Assembly (NCBI GenBank): GCA_030043815.1
Contig: JASHWX010000189.1
Location: 1 to 32,048 of the forward strand
Length of the DNA: 32,048 nucleotides
From: Candidatus Rhabdochlamydia sp.
GTDB lineage: Bacteria; Chlamydiota; Chlamydiia; Chlamydiales; Rhabdochlamydiaceae
Reading direction: 5' to 3'
Shown here: positions 8,404 to 15,929 of the stretch, piece after piece
Layout of the letters: each line of letters begins with the position of its first letter
Position numbering within the stretch: the stretch's first letter is position 1
Translations under genes and position numbers: made by a program
Notes under the pieces: model-generated
The model's database searches: none
What the model saw: only the letters and a program-made list of their open reading frames with translations
What the model was told of the DNA's origin: nothing

Positions 8404-11400
8404 TTAGGTTCTTGGGGTAATGTAGGCATTTTTGCCATGGCGCTTACAGATCTCGCGCCATTTCTTAATGATTTCTGTTCCGAGCGGGGCGGCTTCTTTC
8501 CCCCCGGATTTGCTGAAGCGCAAATACACGATGACGACGAGTTCGGGATTCTCCCACGTTTGATGTTCTTCCGGAGCAAAGGCAATTCCTCCAAACCAAA
8601 TATGGTTTTGAATGACCGCTTCAGATTCTGCGTCGATTGTCGGTTTGTAAAAGACCTCGGCGGTTCCCGTTTTGCCGATGAGCTGAGACTTGAGCTCGTG
8701 GTAATTTCTCATCCATTGAGGATTTCTCGCGAGTGCCTGGATCACCCCTGGGCGCGCGCTTCCCTTGGGACTGACGATCACGCGATGCATCCCTTCGATC
8801 ATCGGATCGCGGATGGGATCGGGCATGAAAAGCCTGCGTTTCACTTCGGGGGAGCTGTACCAAACGAAAGGGTCTTCAGCTTCGGATTGAGTTGCTGTAA
8901 AGAGGGGAAAGTGCACGCCGATGGCTGAGAGCTGCTCTTGGAATGGGAACTGGGTTTGATCGAATGGATCTCGATATTCTCTTAGAGGTTCTTGACCGGC
9001 GATCACTTGGATGATTTTAGGTTTGAGGACATGCCCTTTATTGCCGATGGCAGCCATCATTACCGCCGTTTGCAAAGGGGTCACGACAAGGGAGTGCTGT
9101 CCAAAGGCAAATGAGTAGAGCCCAGTGAGATTATGATTGATGTCGTCGGGCAAATTGCCGACGATCTCGCCGGGCAGCTCAATTCCCGTCCTTTCTCCGT
9201 ATCCAAAATTTTTCGCCGCATCCACGAGATCAAACGGATCGTTGAGTTGTTCAGCTGCAAGAATGGAAAAATAGATGTTGCTCGACTGCTCGATCGCTGT
9301 CGCCACATCGCATTTGCCCATGCCAGGGTGGCTTTTGGGGAGTTTTCCTCCTTTGTGGATGCGCTTGATCGGCTGTCCATCCATCGAATAACCCAAAATC
9401 TGCTCGCTGCTATTGGATTTGGGATGCCACTTCAAATCCTCGATGATGGTCAAAGGATTGATGTCGTTTAAGCTTTTGTGCATTTCCACTAATTCTTGAT
9501 AGCGCTCTAAGAGGCCTTGATAAGCGGCGACGAGTTTGAAGACCGAGCCTTGCGGCGTTGATTGGCGGAATGCCTGCGATCTTCCATACCCATGCCCTTG
9601 CAGGGGATAAAATGCAGCAGCGAGATGTTTTTCTAATTGCACCCCTTTGACGTGCCTTAAACTGCGATAATGTCCATACAGCGGCTGATTGAGGTCCTCA
9701 AACGAGCGCATCATGGCGAGGAATTTGAGCTGCAGATCTGGGGGAAGAGCCGCGAGGGAATGTTGTAATTTTTGCGCGTGCTTGTCTTCAGCATGCTGCC
9801 AAATGTACTCATGCATGAGTTTCAAATGATTTTCTGCCCAATAAGATTTGAACATCTCTTTTTCGATTTGTTCCAAGTAATCCGTGTAGGGCTTGGCGTA
9901 GTGCTTTTTCGCTTTTTCTTCCCTGCGCTTAGATCTTAAGTATTCCTTAAAGTGCGCATTGCGCCACTGTTGAAACTCATTTTGATGAAATGCGATGCGC
10001 GCCTGAGTTTGAAGTTGGCTCTTGATGATGGTCGCTGCCTGGTTCAGAACACGATATCCGGATAGGGAAAGGGAACTCACGCTCTCGACGAGTTCAGGTT
10101 CCACATGAGGAACGAATAGACGGCACAAGTCGAGGACGAGCAATTTATCGTCGTTATAAGAAATTTTACCCAAGATCGAATCGATGAATTTTCTCGAATG
10201 GGGTTGCAGGGTCTCTTCTACATTGACTTTTTTTCGCGAGGGGTGGTCAGGATAAAGCGCATGGACCAATATCTGCATGCTCGATTGTCCCGACAATTCG
10301 AGAAGCGACTCCATTTCTTGTTGCAATGCAAGCGCGCTCCCGACGGTCCCGATGTTTTGCATGGCAGCGAGGATGCTGCTGTGCGGAGGCAGAATGGACT
10401 CGAGGTATTTCTCATATGTCAATTCGAGTGTTTCTGTACTGCCGACCCGCTCTCTTTCAAGAGGGCGTTTTCCATCCCAGATTTCTCCGATGTAAGCTTC
10501 ATTTTCCAGCCATTTGATAATGGCGGAAGAGCGCTTAAGGACAAAATCGTTGGGATCAGTTCTTGGATAGGAAGCGAGAGCGAGCACTTCACCCGTTTTA
10601 GGGTCGAGCGCCACGATGGCGCCTCCTTTAATCCAAGGAGCGCTCAAGTCGGGCTCGCCATTGGGATGCCTGACCTCGCGCACGCGTTCATTTTCCATCA
10701 GCAGCTGTTCAGCGAATTCTTGCAATTCCGAGGAGATCGAAAGAATCAGCCTCTGCCCGGGAACTTTTCGCCTTTCTCCTGGGAGCTCCCGCAGCAAATT
10801 GCCCTTCGTGTCGACCTCATAAGTTTTTTTGCCTGCATAGCCTCTCAGCTCGGCATCGAAGGATGACTCCAATCCCGCCTTTCCGACCAAGTCATTGATC
10901 GTGTAAGCCTTTTCTTGAAGCACTTTCATTCTCTCGCGCACTTCGAGCGGGTTGTTGAACCCTTTGGGCAGGACGGCAATTTCCCCCGCTTCCCGCATCG
11001 CAAGATAAGCTTGTAAAATTTTCAGCTCTTGCGCGATCTTATAATATTCATTTGAACTGATTGCGCCCATGTAGCCGATCACGTCGCACCCTACCTTGCC
11101 GAGCGGGTAATGCCGCTTCGACCCTTGCTCCGTGCGGATCCCGACCCAGTCTTTTTCCAGCATTTTGAGACGGCAGTACGCTTCCTCGGTAAGATCTTCC
11201 TTGAGGATGAACGGCGTATGGGGGAACAAAGACGCTTTGCCGTGGATCGTGTCCTCGATCGCTTGAGCCTCGATTTGCAATTCTTTGCTCAAAAGCTCAG
11301 ATAATTTTTTGATGTATTGCGATCGGACGGGCACGCGCGTCCGCTTTCCCTTGGCATCGATTTCCCATTTGCCGGCAGGGATGGATCGGATGTCCGCATA

Positions 11401-11637
11401 GCACACTGCCGCGTTATATTGAATTTTATTGATGGCCATCGGGATATTGAACCGATCGCGGATCGTCGCCCGCTCCACTTTTTCGATGGCGGTGCGCCGC
11501 ATCGGCTTGCGCGCCTTTTCCAAATGGTCTTCATGCTGAACGATCGAGAGGTACCAGACCCGGACCAAGATCAAGATAAATCCGAGGATGATCAAGTTCA
11601 GAACTCGATTGGCTTTTTCGGGGATGTTGTAGTCCAT
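8404..11637 (-). CDS. pbp2: Penicillin-binding protein 2, long chlamydial form
   Basis: Class B transpeptidase that crosslinks peptidoglycan; in chlamydiae it serves the transient septal peptidoglycan of division. The N-terminus has one membrane anchor (about residues 12-30, VLNLIILGFILILVRVWYL). A dimerisation domain follows (RATIRDRFNIPMA, about 55). All catalytic motifs are present: Ser698-x-x-Lys701 (SVFK), Ser785-Ser-Asn787 and Lys989-Thr-Gly991. At 1077 aa it is far longer than the roughly 630-residue enterobacterial PBP2. The extra length is an insertion between the pedestal and the active-site serine (about 400-680), mostly helical and charged, as in the roughly 1090-residue C. trachomatis PBP2 as I recall it. 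It is transcribed away from tRNA-Gly and rpsB. The ATG at 11637 directly precedes the anchor. Confidence 0.93.
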   Translation of the reverse strand: MDYNIPEKANRVLNLIILGFILILVRVWYLSIVQHEDHLEKARKPMRRTAIEKVERATIRDRFNIPMAINKIQYNAAVCYADIRSIPAGKWEIDAKGKRTRVPVRSQYIKKLSELLSKELQIEAQAIEDTIHGKASLFPHTPFILKEDLTEEAYCRLKMLEKDWVGIRTEQGSKRHYPLGKVGCDVIGYMGAISSNEYYKIAQELKILQAYLAMREAGEIAVLPKGFNNPLEVRERMKVLQEKAYTINDLVGKAGLESSFDAELRGYAGKKTYEVDTKGNLLRELPGERRKVPGQRLILSISSELQEFAEQLLMENERVREVRHPNGEPDLSAPWIKGGAIVALDPKTGEVLALASYPRTDPNDFVLKRSSAIIKWLENEAYIGEIWDGKRPLERERVGSTETLELTYEKYLESILPPHSSILAAMQNIGTVGSALALQQEMESLLELSGQSSMQILVHALYPDHPSRKKVNVEETLQPHSRKFIDSILGKISYNDDKLLVLDLCRLFVPHVEPELVESVSSLSLSGYRVLNQAATIIKSQLQTQARIAFHQNEFQQWRNAHFKEYLRSKRREEKAKKHYAKPYTDYLEQIEKEMFKSYWAENHLKLMHEYIWQHAEDKHAQKLQHSLAALPPDLQLKFLAMMRSFEDLNQPLYGHYRSLRHVKGVQLEKHLAAAFYPLQGHGYGRSQAFRQSTPQGSVFKLVAAYQGLLERYQELVEMHKSLNDINPLTIIEDLKWHPKSNSSEQILGYSMDGQPIKRIHKGGKLPKSHPGMGKCDVATAIEQSSNIYFSILAAEQLNDPFDLVDAAKNFGYGERTGIELPGEIVGNLPDDINHNLTGLYSFAFGQHSLVVTPLQTAVMMAAIGNKGHVLKPKIIQVIAGQEPLREYRDPFDQTQFPFQEQLSAIGVHFPLFTATQSEAEDPFVWYSSPEVKRRLFMPDPIRDPMIEGMHRVIVSPKGSARPGVIQALARNPQWMRNYHELKSQLIGKTGTAEVFYKPTIDAESEAVIQNHIWFGGIAFAPEEHQTWENPELVVIVYLRFSKSGGKEAAPLGTEIIKKWREICKRHGKNAYITPRT

Positions 11638-11674
11638 GTTTTTTTAACTTTAATGAAAGATGCTTTACTTTGCC

Positions 11675-11703
11675 TTGGAAAAAAATTCACCCTTTGTTAA
11701 AAC
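11675..11703 (+). promoter_or_regulatory. Candidate promoter for tRNA-Gly and the rpsB operon
   Basis: TTGGAA (11675-11680) and TAAAAC (11698-11703) match the sigma-70 -35 and -10 boxes at four of six positions each, with 17 bases between them. The tRNA gene starts 23 bases after the -10 box. It sits in the gap between divergent pbp2 and tRNA-Gly. The call rests on spacing and position only. Confidence 0.4.
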
Positions 11704-11726
11704 TGTTGGAGTTTTTTAGGACCTGG

Positions 11727-11797
11727 GCGCCTGTAGTTCAATGGTAGAACCGTAGCCTTCCAAGCTACTTGTGTCAGTTCGATTCTGATCAGGCGCT
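11727..11797 (+). tRNA. tRNA-Gly (anticodon TCC)
   Basis: 71-base gene with full cloverleaf: the acceptor stem GCGCCTG pairs perfectly with CAGGCGC, and the discriminator is T. The anticodon stem GTAGC/GCTAC encloses loop CTTCCAA, giving anticodon TCC. The T arm contains TTCGATT. No CCA is encoded. It lies upstream of rpsB on the same strand and is probably co-transcribed with it. Confidence 0.93.
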
Positions 11798-11822
11798 TTT
11801 TTCTAAATTTCTTTTATTAACC

Positions 11823-11882
11823 CAGGGTAAAAACCCTGATATTTTAACCCAAGACCGAAATCCTTCCGCTTAAAGGAAGGAT
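11823..11882 (+). promoter_or_regulatory. Structured leader of rpsB (two hairpins)
   Basis: Between tRNA-Gly and rpsB are two perfect stems: CAGGG/CCCTG at 11823-11838, and ATCCTTCC/GGAAGGAT at 11860-11882 around a seven-base loop. The second ends 27 bases before the TTG start. Ribosomal protein S2 represses its own operon through the mRNA leader in other bacteria, so an autoregulatory role is plausible. RNA processing after the tRNA is an alternative. Neither stem is followed by a T run, so they are not intrinsic terminators. Confidence 0.45.
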
Positions 11883-11909
11883 GCCGTCGTCAACATAAAG
11901 GGACAAGGC

Positions 11910-12713
11910 TTGGCTACTACAGAAGTCACCATTAAGGATTTACTTGAAAGCGGTGCGCATTTTGGGCACCAAAGGCACCGTTGGAACCCGAAGATGAAGC
12001 GATTCATCTTTGAAGAGCGCAACGGCATTTATATCATCGACCTGGCAAAGACCATGCAGCAGATCCGCAATGCGGTCCAAGTGGTCAAAGAACTCGTCGG
12101 AAAGCGCAAATCGATCCTCTTCGTCGGTACGAAGAAGCAAGCGAAAAGCGTCGTCAAAGAATGCGCAGAAGAGTGCGGCGAATTTTATGTCTGCGAACGC
12201 TGGCTTGGCGGCATGCTGACCAACCTCATGACGATCCGCCAATCTGTAAAAACTTTAGAGCGCAACGAGAAAAAAATTGCTACGGGCGGTGAAGGGCTTA
12301 CCAAAAAAGAGCTCTCTATGCTCAGTAAAGAGCAAACTAAACTCGAGCGCAATCTCTCCGGTATCCGCGCGATGAGAAAACTTCCCGGACTGCTCATCGT
12401 CGTCGATCCTAGCCGCGAACACATCGCGGTGGCCGAAGCGAAAAAACTCGGCATCCCCATCATGGCGCTTGTCGATACCAACTGCGATCCCGATCCGATC
12501 GACTACGTCATCGCCTGCAACGACGATGCCCTAAAGAGCATCAAGCTCATCCTTCAATCCATCATGCAAGCGATCATCGATCGCAAAAACGAACTGAGTG
12601 TCGCTGTCGCAAAAGGCGATCAAAGAGGGGAGGAAGAAGAAGCCGAAGAAGCCCCTGAAGAATTCGAGTTCGAAGTCAAAGAGAAGGAAGAGAGCGAAGG
12701 AGAAGAAATATGA
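11910..12713 (+). CDS. rpsB: 30S ribosomal protein S2
   Basis: Structural protein of the small ribosomal subunit (267 aa). The start ATTEVTIKDLLESGAHFGHQ, the block RWNPKMKRFIF and the block ERWLGGMLTN are diagnostic of S2, as is LPGLLIVVDPSREHIAVAEA. The start codon is TTG at 11910; no ATG lies near and family homology begins immediately after it. The last 35 residues form a strongly acidic tail (runs of Glu), longer than in most bacteria. The stop overlaps the tsf start (ATGA), indicating translational coupling. First coding gene of an rpsB-tsf-pyrH-frr operon in the order usual for chlamydiae. Confidence 0.96.
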   Translation: MATTEVTIKDLLESGAHFGHQRHRWNPKMKRFIFEERNGIYIIDLAKTMQQIRNAVQVVKELVGKRKSILFVGTKKQAKSVVKECAEECGEFYVCERWLGGMLTNLMTIRQSVKTLERNEKKIATGGEGLTKKELSMLSKEQTKLERNLSGIRAMRKLPGLLIVVDPSREHIAVAEAKKLGIPIMALVDTNCDPDPIDYVIACNDDALKSIKLILQSIMQAIIDRKNELSVAVAKGDQRGEEEEAEEAPEEFEFEVKEKEESEGEEI

Positions 12714-13564
12714 GCGCCGTAAAAGTCACAGCCGAAATGGTCAAAGAGCTCCGCGACCGCACAGGGGTGAGCATGGGCAAGTGCAAAGAAGCGCTTGACA
12801 AAGCCGGCGGCGACATGAATGAAGCGATCGATATTCTCCGCAAGTCGGGCATGGCCTCCGCTGTGAAAAAAGAAGGGCGCGAGACCAACGAAGGACTCAT
12901 TGGCGCAGCGGAAGGCAAAGACGCTGTCGCCCTCGTAGAAGTGAATGCGGAAACCGACTTCGTCACGCAGAATGAGAAATTCAAGCAATTCATGAAAGAC
13001 GTCGCTCAAGACGCTGCGGACACAAAATCCTCATCGCTTGAAGCATTGATGAATCAAAGGTACAGCAAAGATTCTTCAGTCACAATCGATCAGCACAGAG
13101 CCCTCGTGGTCCAAAGCCTTGGCGAGAACATCCAAGTCAAGCGCATGATGCTCATCCCCAAATCCTCGGAGCTTTCATTCGGCCTTTATTCGCACATGGG
13201 CGGTAAAATCGTCGTCGCAGTCGTCTTGACAGGGGGCGCCGGACAAGAAGCGCTGGCCCGCGACATTGCGATGCATGTCGCTGCCGAATCGCCAGAATAC
13301 TTGCGCCCTGAAGACGTTCCGGCAGAAGTGCGCGCTAAGGAAGCCGAGATTGCGCGAAGCCAAGTCACGGGCAAGCCGGCGAATATCGTCGACAAAATTG
13401 TCGAAGGAAAAATCAAAGCATTCTGCGACGAAGTATGTTTAGTCTGCCAAAAATATGTAAAAGACAATACAATCACAATTGCGCAGTTGCTCGCGAATGA
13501 GAGCAAACGCTTGAATAAGCACATCGCAATCAAGGCTTACCATCGCTGGAAAGTCGGAGGCTAA
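12710..13564 (+). CDS. tsf: Elongation factor Ts
   Basis: Nucleotide-exchange factor for EF-Tu (284 aa), cytoplasmic. The N-terminal UBA-like domain contains VKELRDRTGVSMGKCKEAL (residues about 9-27) and the TDFVTQNEKF block (about 82-91), whose Thr-Asp-Phe-Val contacts EF-Tu. The core dimerisation region includes MHVAAESPEYL and ends with VGG. Length is normal for the family. Start ATG 12710 overlaps the rpsB stop by four bases; pyrH starts six bases after this stop. Confidence 0.96.
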   Translation: MSAVKVTAEMVKELRDRTGVSMGKCKEALDKAGGDMNEAIDILRKSGMASAVKKEGRETNEGLIGAAEGKDAVALVEVNAETDFVTQNEKFKQFMKDVAQDAADTKSSSLEALMNQRYSKDSSVTIDQHRALVVQSLGENIQVKRMMLIPKSSELSFGLYSHMGGKIVVAVVLTGGAGQEALARDIAMHVAAESPEYLRPEDVPAEVRAKEAEIARSQVTGKPANIVDKIVEGKIKAFCDEVCLVCQKYVKDNTITIAQLLANESKRLNKHIAIKAYHRWKVGG

Positions 13565-13569
13565 CCTTC

Positions 13570-14298
13570 GTGCAAAAGGGCAAAAAAGCTGCCTATAAAA
13601 GAATTCTCCTGAAACTTTCAGGAGAATCATTGATGGGCGAGCAAAAGTTCGGCGTCGAGCACCACGCCTGTAAGGTCATTGCCCAAGCCGTCACAGAAGT
13701 CTATGCGCTTGGCGTGCAATTAGCAATCGTGGTCGGCGGAGGGAATATCTTTCGCGGCAACCAAGCAGAAGCCTTTGGTTTTGCCCGAACTCCAGCTGAT
13801 CATATCGGCATGCTCGCCACGACGATCAACGGGCTTGTTCTGCAGCAAACCTTAGCCTCATTAGGCGTCAACAGCCGCGTGATGAGCGCCCTCAATACCG
13901 ATTCTATCGTCGAGCCATTCCATTGGGGCCATGCATTGCACGAGCTCCAAAAAGGGACAATCTTGATCTTTGTCGGCGGCACAGGAAATCCCTACTTCAC
14001 CACCGACTCAGCCGCAGCCCTAAGAGCCAGCGAAATCCAAGCCGATATCTTGCTCAAAGGCACCAAAGTCGACGGCGTCTTCAGCGCCGATCCTAAAAAA
14101 GACCCCAAAGCCAAAAAATATGACCATCTCACCTATTCTGAAGTGTTGGCGAAGCAGTTGAACGTAATGGATGCAACGGCCATTGCTTTATGCCGTGAAA
14201 ATCAAATCCCCATTTGCGTATTTAACTTATTTGAAAAAGGAGCGATGCTCAAGGCCATCTGCGGCCAAAGAAAGGGAACACTAGTAACAGGAGGTTAA
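13570..14298 (+). CDS. pyrH: UMP kinase (uridylate kinase)
   Basis: Phosphorylates UMP to UDP in pyrimidine nucleotide synthesis (242 aa, amino-acid-kinase fold). The N-terminal motif RILLKLSGESLMG binds phosphate, and VVGGGNIFRGNQ is the UMP-kinase signature. FVGGTGNPYFTTDSAAALRA and LLKGTKVDGVFSADPKKDP complete the active site and nucleotide pocket. Start codon is GTG at 13570, five bases after the tsf stop. frr begins one base after this stop, behind AGGAGG near the end of pyrH, so the operon is tightly packed. Confidence 0.96.
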   Translation: MQKGKKAAYKRILLKLSGESLMGEQKFGVEHHACKVIAQAVTEVYALGVQLAIVVGGGNIFRGNQAEAFGFARTPADHIGMLATTINGLVLQQTLASLGVNSRVMSALNTDSIVEPFHWGHALHELQKGTILIFVGGTGNPYFTTDSAAALRASEIQADILLKGTKVDGVFSADPKKDPKAKKYDHLTYSEVLAKQLNVMDATAIALCRENQIPICVFNLFEKGAMLKAICGQRKGTLVTGG

Positions 14299-14299
14299 A

Positions 14300-14854
14300 A
14301 TGAGCAGCGTGACAGATCAGACAAAAGCGAAAATGCAAGCCGCTGTTGAGCATTTCAAGACAGAACTCAAGAATTTGCGCAGCAACCGAGCCAATCCCGG
14401 CATGCTCGACGGTGTTTCGGTCGAGGCGTACGACACCCATATGCGCATCAAAGAACTCGCTAACGTCACCACCCCAGAACCCCGCCAGCTCCTCATCACC
14501 CCCTTCGATCCCTCCACCACAGCAGCGATTGCAAAAGGAATCGAAAAAGCCAATTTAAATCTTCAGCCCGTCGTTGAAGGACCAGTCATCCGCATTAACG
14601 TCCCCCCGATGGACGAATCCATGCGCAAGCAAATCGTCAAGCAAGGCAAACAAAAAGCCGAAGACGCAAAGATCGTCATCCGCGACATCCGCCGCAAAAA
14701 CAACGAGCTTGTGCGCAAACAAAAAGCCGACGGCTTGGTCACCGAAGACGTCATGAAAAAGGAAGAAAAAGGCATCCAAGAGGCTACCGATAAATGCTGC
14801 AAGGAAATCGACGATCTCTTCGCCGCAAAAGAAAAAGAGATTATGACAGTGTAA
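14300..14854 (+). CDS. frr: Ribosome recycling factor
   Basis: Releases ribosomes from mRNA after termination, together with EF-G (184 aa, normal length). LRSNRANPGMLDGVSVEAYD near residue 25-44 and PFDPSTTAAIAKGIEKANL near 72-90 are conserved family blocks. INVPPMDESMRKQIVK precedes the long three-helix bundle. The ribosome binding site is AGGAGG, six bases before the ATG. Last gene of the operon; a separate strong promoter for tRNA-Glu starts six bases after its stop. Confidence 0.96.
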   Translation: MSSVTDQTKAKMQAAVEHFKTELKNLRSNRANPGMLDGVSVEAYDTHMRIKELANVTTPEPRQLLITPFDPSTTAAIAKGIEKANLNLQPVVEGPVIRINVPPMDESMRKQIVKQGKQKAEDAKIVIRDIRRKNNELVRKQKADGLVTEDVMKKEEKGIQEATDKCCKEIDDLFAAKEKEIMTV

Positions 14855-14859
14855 TTTCC

Positions 14860-14889
14860 TTGAAACAAATCCAAGACGATGCCTATAAT
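14860..14889 (+). promoter_or_regulatory. Strong sigma-70-type promoter for tRNA-Glu/tRNA-Lys
   Basis: TTGAAA (14860-14865, five of six matches) and a perfect TATAAT (14884-14889) are 18 bases apart, and tRNA-Glu starts 17 bases after the -10 box. This spacing suits a short-leader tRNA transcript. It is the clearest promoter in the window. Confidence 0.75.
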
Positions 14890-14906
14890 TGCGCCTTTTG
14901 GTATAA

Positions 14907-14981
14907 GGCCCCATCGTCTAGCCTGGCCTAGGACACCAGATTTTCATTCTGATAACAGGGGTTCGAATCCCCTTGGGGTCA
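14907..14981 (+). tRNA. tRNA-Glu (anticodon TTC)
   Basis: 75-base gene. The acceptor stem GGCCCCA pairs with TGGGGTC (one G-T pair) and is followed by A. The anticodon loop TTTTCAT gives TTC. The T arm is CAGGG-GTTCGAAT-CCCCT. No CCA is encoded. Expressed from the promoter just upstream, probably together with tRNA-Lys 42 bases downstream. In chlamydiae charged tRNA-Glu also feeds haem synthesis. Confidence 0.94.
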
Positions 14982-14990
14982 ACACATTGC

Positions 14991-15015
14991 GTAAGTGCTT
15001 CCCAGGAGCACTTAC
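14991..15015 (+). other. Perfect hairpin in the tRNA-Glu/tRNA-Lys spacer
   Basis: GTAAGTGCT (14991-14999) and AGCACTTAC (15007-15015) form a 9-bp perfect stem around a seven-base loop. It lies in the spacer of the presumed tRNA-Glu/tRNA-Lys transcript. No T run follows, so it looks more like an RNA-processing structure than a terminator. Confidence 0.55.
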
Positions 15016-15023
15016 CTTCTTAC

Positions 15024-15096
15024 GAGACTTTAGCTCAGTCGGTAGAGCATCTCACTTTTAATGAGAGGGTCGATGGTTCGAGTCCATCAAGTCTCA
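15024..15096 (+). tRNA. tRNA-Lys (anticodon TTT)
   Basis: 73-base gene. The acceptor stem GAGACTT pairs perfectly with AAGTCTC, discriminator A. The anticodon stem TCTCA/TGAGA encloses CTTTTAA, giving TTT. The T arm is GATGG-TTCGAGT-CCATC. The last 16 bases of the gene are repeated at the boundaries of the tandem units that follow immediately. Confidence 0.94.
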
Positions 15097-15397
15097 AATT
15101 TTTTTCTCGAAAAAAATTTCGAGACTTGAGCAGCCACGGTGTGGCTGCGTGTGGACTCGAAGTGAAGCAGCCTTGCGCTGCGAACCGGCTTTCAGGACGA
15201 CGACGCACGCAGTGCGCATCGCCTGAAAGGAGTCCATCAAATGCCTCAAGCTTTTCTCGAAAAAAATTTCGAGACTTGAGCAGCCACGGTGTGGCTGCGT
15301 GTGGACTCGAAGTGAAGCAGCCTTGAGCTGCGAACCGGCTTTCAGGACGACGACGCACGCAGTGCGCATCGCCTGAAAGGCGTCCAGCAAGTCTCAA
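15081..15397 (+). repeat. Two 150-bp tandem units carrying tRNA-Lys fragments, plus a third partial boundary
   Basis: Unit 1 is 15081-15230, unit 2 is 15231-15380, both exactly 150 bp and nearly identical apart from a variable stretch around 15241-15254 and a few substitutions. A third boundary is at 15381-15397. Each boundary is a copy of the tRNA-Lys 3' end (AGTCCATCAAGTCTCAA; variants AGTCCATCAAATGCCTCAA and CGTCCAGCAAGTCTCAA). Inside each unit are GAGACTT (15121, 15271), equal to the tRNA 5' end, and TGGACTCGAA (15152, 15302), the reverse complement of its T loop. Three hairpins recur per unit: CTCGAAA/TTTCGAG, GCAGCCAC/GTGGCTGC and CTTTCAGG/CCTGAAAG. Open reading frames across it are side effects of the repeat. 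Function unknown. Confidence 0.85.
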
Positions 15398-15492
15398 TCT
15401 CCTAACTAGCTCTCACCGCAACAGTGCTGTAGCATTTGAAATCTCTTCGTAAGAGTTTTGGATTTCGGATAAAAAATTAGGAAGGGCTCACA

Positions 15493-15687
15493 TCAGCCTC
15501 TTGTTCTGCCTATCAAATTGCCGTATCTGTCGAAGTGGGAAACCATTCCTGAAAATCGATCATATAATTCAAGAGTGCAATTAGGATTTCCGCAACTTGA
15601 GGCGTTATTACTTAAAGCAGCTAAGGTGCCCATGTCCCCAACAAAAAGACAAGCCAACGCTAAAGTCACTTTCGATAACTTTTTCAT
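15493..15687 (-). CDS. Small secreted protein, unrecognised
   Basis: 64 aa with a Sec signal peptide: MKKLSK, then the hydrophobic stretch VTLALACLFV, with a likely cut in the TLAALS region near residue 25. The mature part is only about 40 residues, contains two close cysteines (CGNPNC) and ends with FDRYGNLIGRTRG. A near-perfect ribosome binding site (AAAAAGGAG, six bases before the ATG) makes it credible despite its size. It is divergent from the lipoprotein at 15930 and shares with it the same style of ribosome binding site (AAAAGGAGAT). Function unknown; export to periplasm or envelope is the only inference. Confidence 0.68.
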   Translation of the reverse strand: MKKLSKVTLALACLFVGDMGTLAALSNNASSCGNPNCTLELYDRFSGMVSHFDRYGNLIGRTRG

Positions 15688-15929
15688 AAATCTCCTTTTT
15701 ATTGATTTCCGATGAAACTGATATTGTATTTGGCATGCTGATTTAATAATATTTCAAACAAATTTTTGTTATTTTAAGTATTTTTTTTCTTGCGTTGGTT
15801 CCGTATTTATAGAGAAATAAGACAATATTAATAAATTGTTTTATTAACAAACTAATACAAATTATTTAATAATTGATTTTAAAAAACGACTGTTTAAAAT
15901 AACAAATCAAAAAAAGGAGATCCTCACTT
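15688..15929. promoter_or_regulatory. AT-rich divergent promoter region
   Basis: The 242 bases between the divergent small secreted protein and the lipoprotein are strongly AT-rich and contain many TTTAAT/TATTAA-like words, e.g. around 15740-15760 and 15835-15860. Both genes must start transcription here, but I cannot pick a single -35/-10 pair with confidence. No RNA gene or repeat is visible. Confidence 0.4.

Noticed and set aside
10198..10866. 222-codon frame on the plus strand inside pbp2
   Set aside because: Antisense shadow of a long, well-supported gene; no recognisable domain.
11640..11909. Search for a major outer-membrane porin (ompA) between pbp2 and rpsB
   Set aside because: Only 89 bases separate pbp2 from tRNA-Gly and 112 separate the tRNA from rpsB; there is no room for a porin gene.
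14973..15326. Open reading frames on both strands across tRNA-Lys and the 150-bp repeats
   Set aside because: They read through a tRNA and hairpin repeats and repeat their own sequence with the 150-bp period; no start signal or family match. They are by-products of the repeat.
15081..15397. Possible CRISPR array
   Set aside because: Two 150-bp units with no spacers and no cas genes; repeat length and structure do not fit CRISPR.
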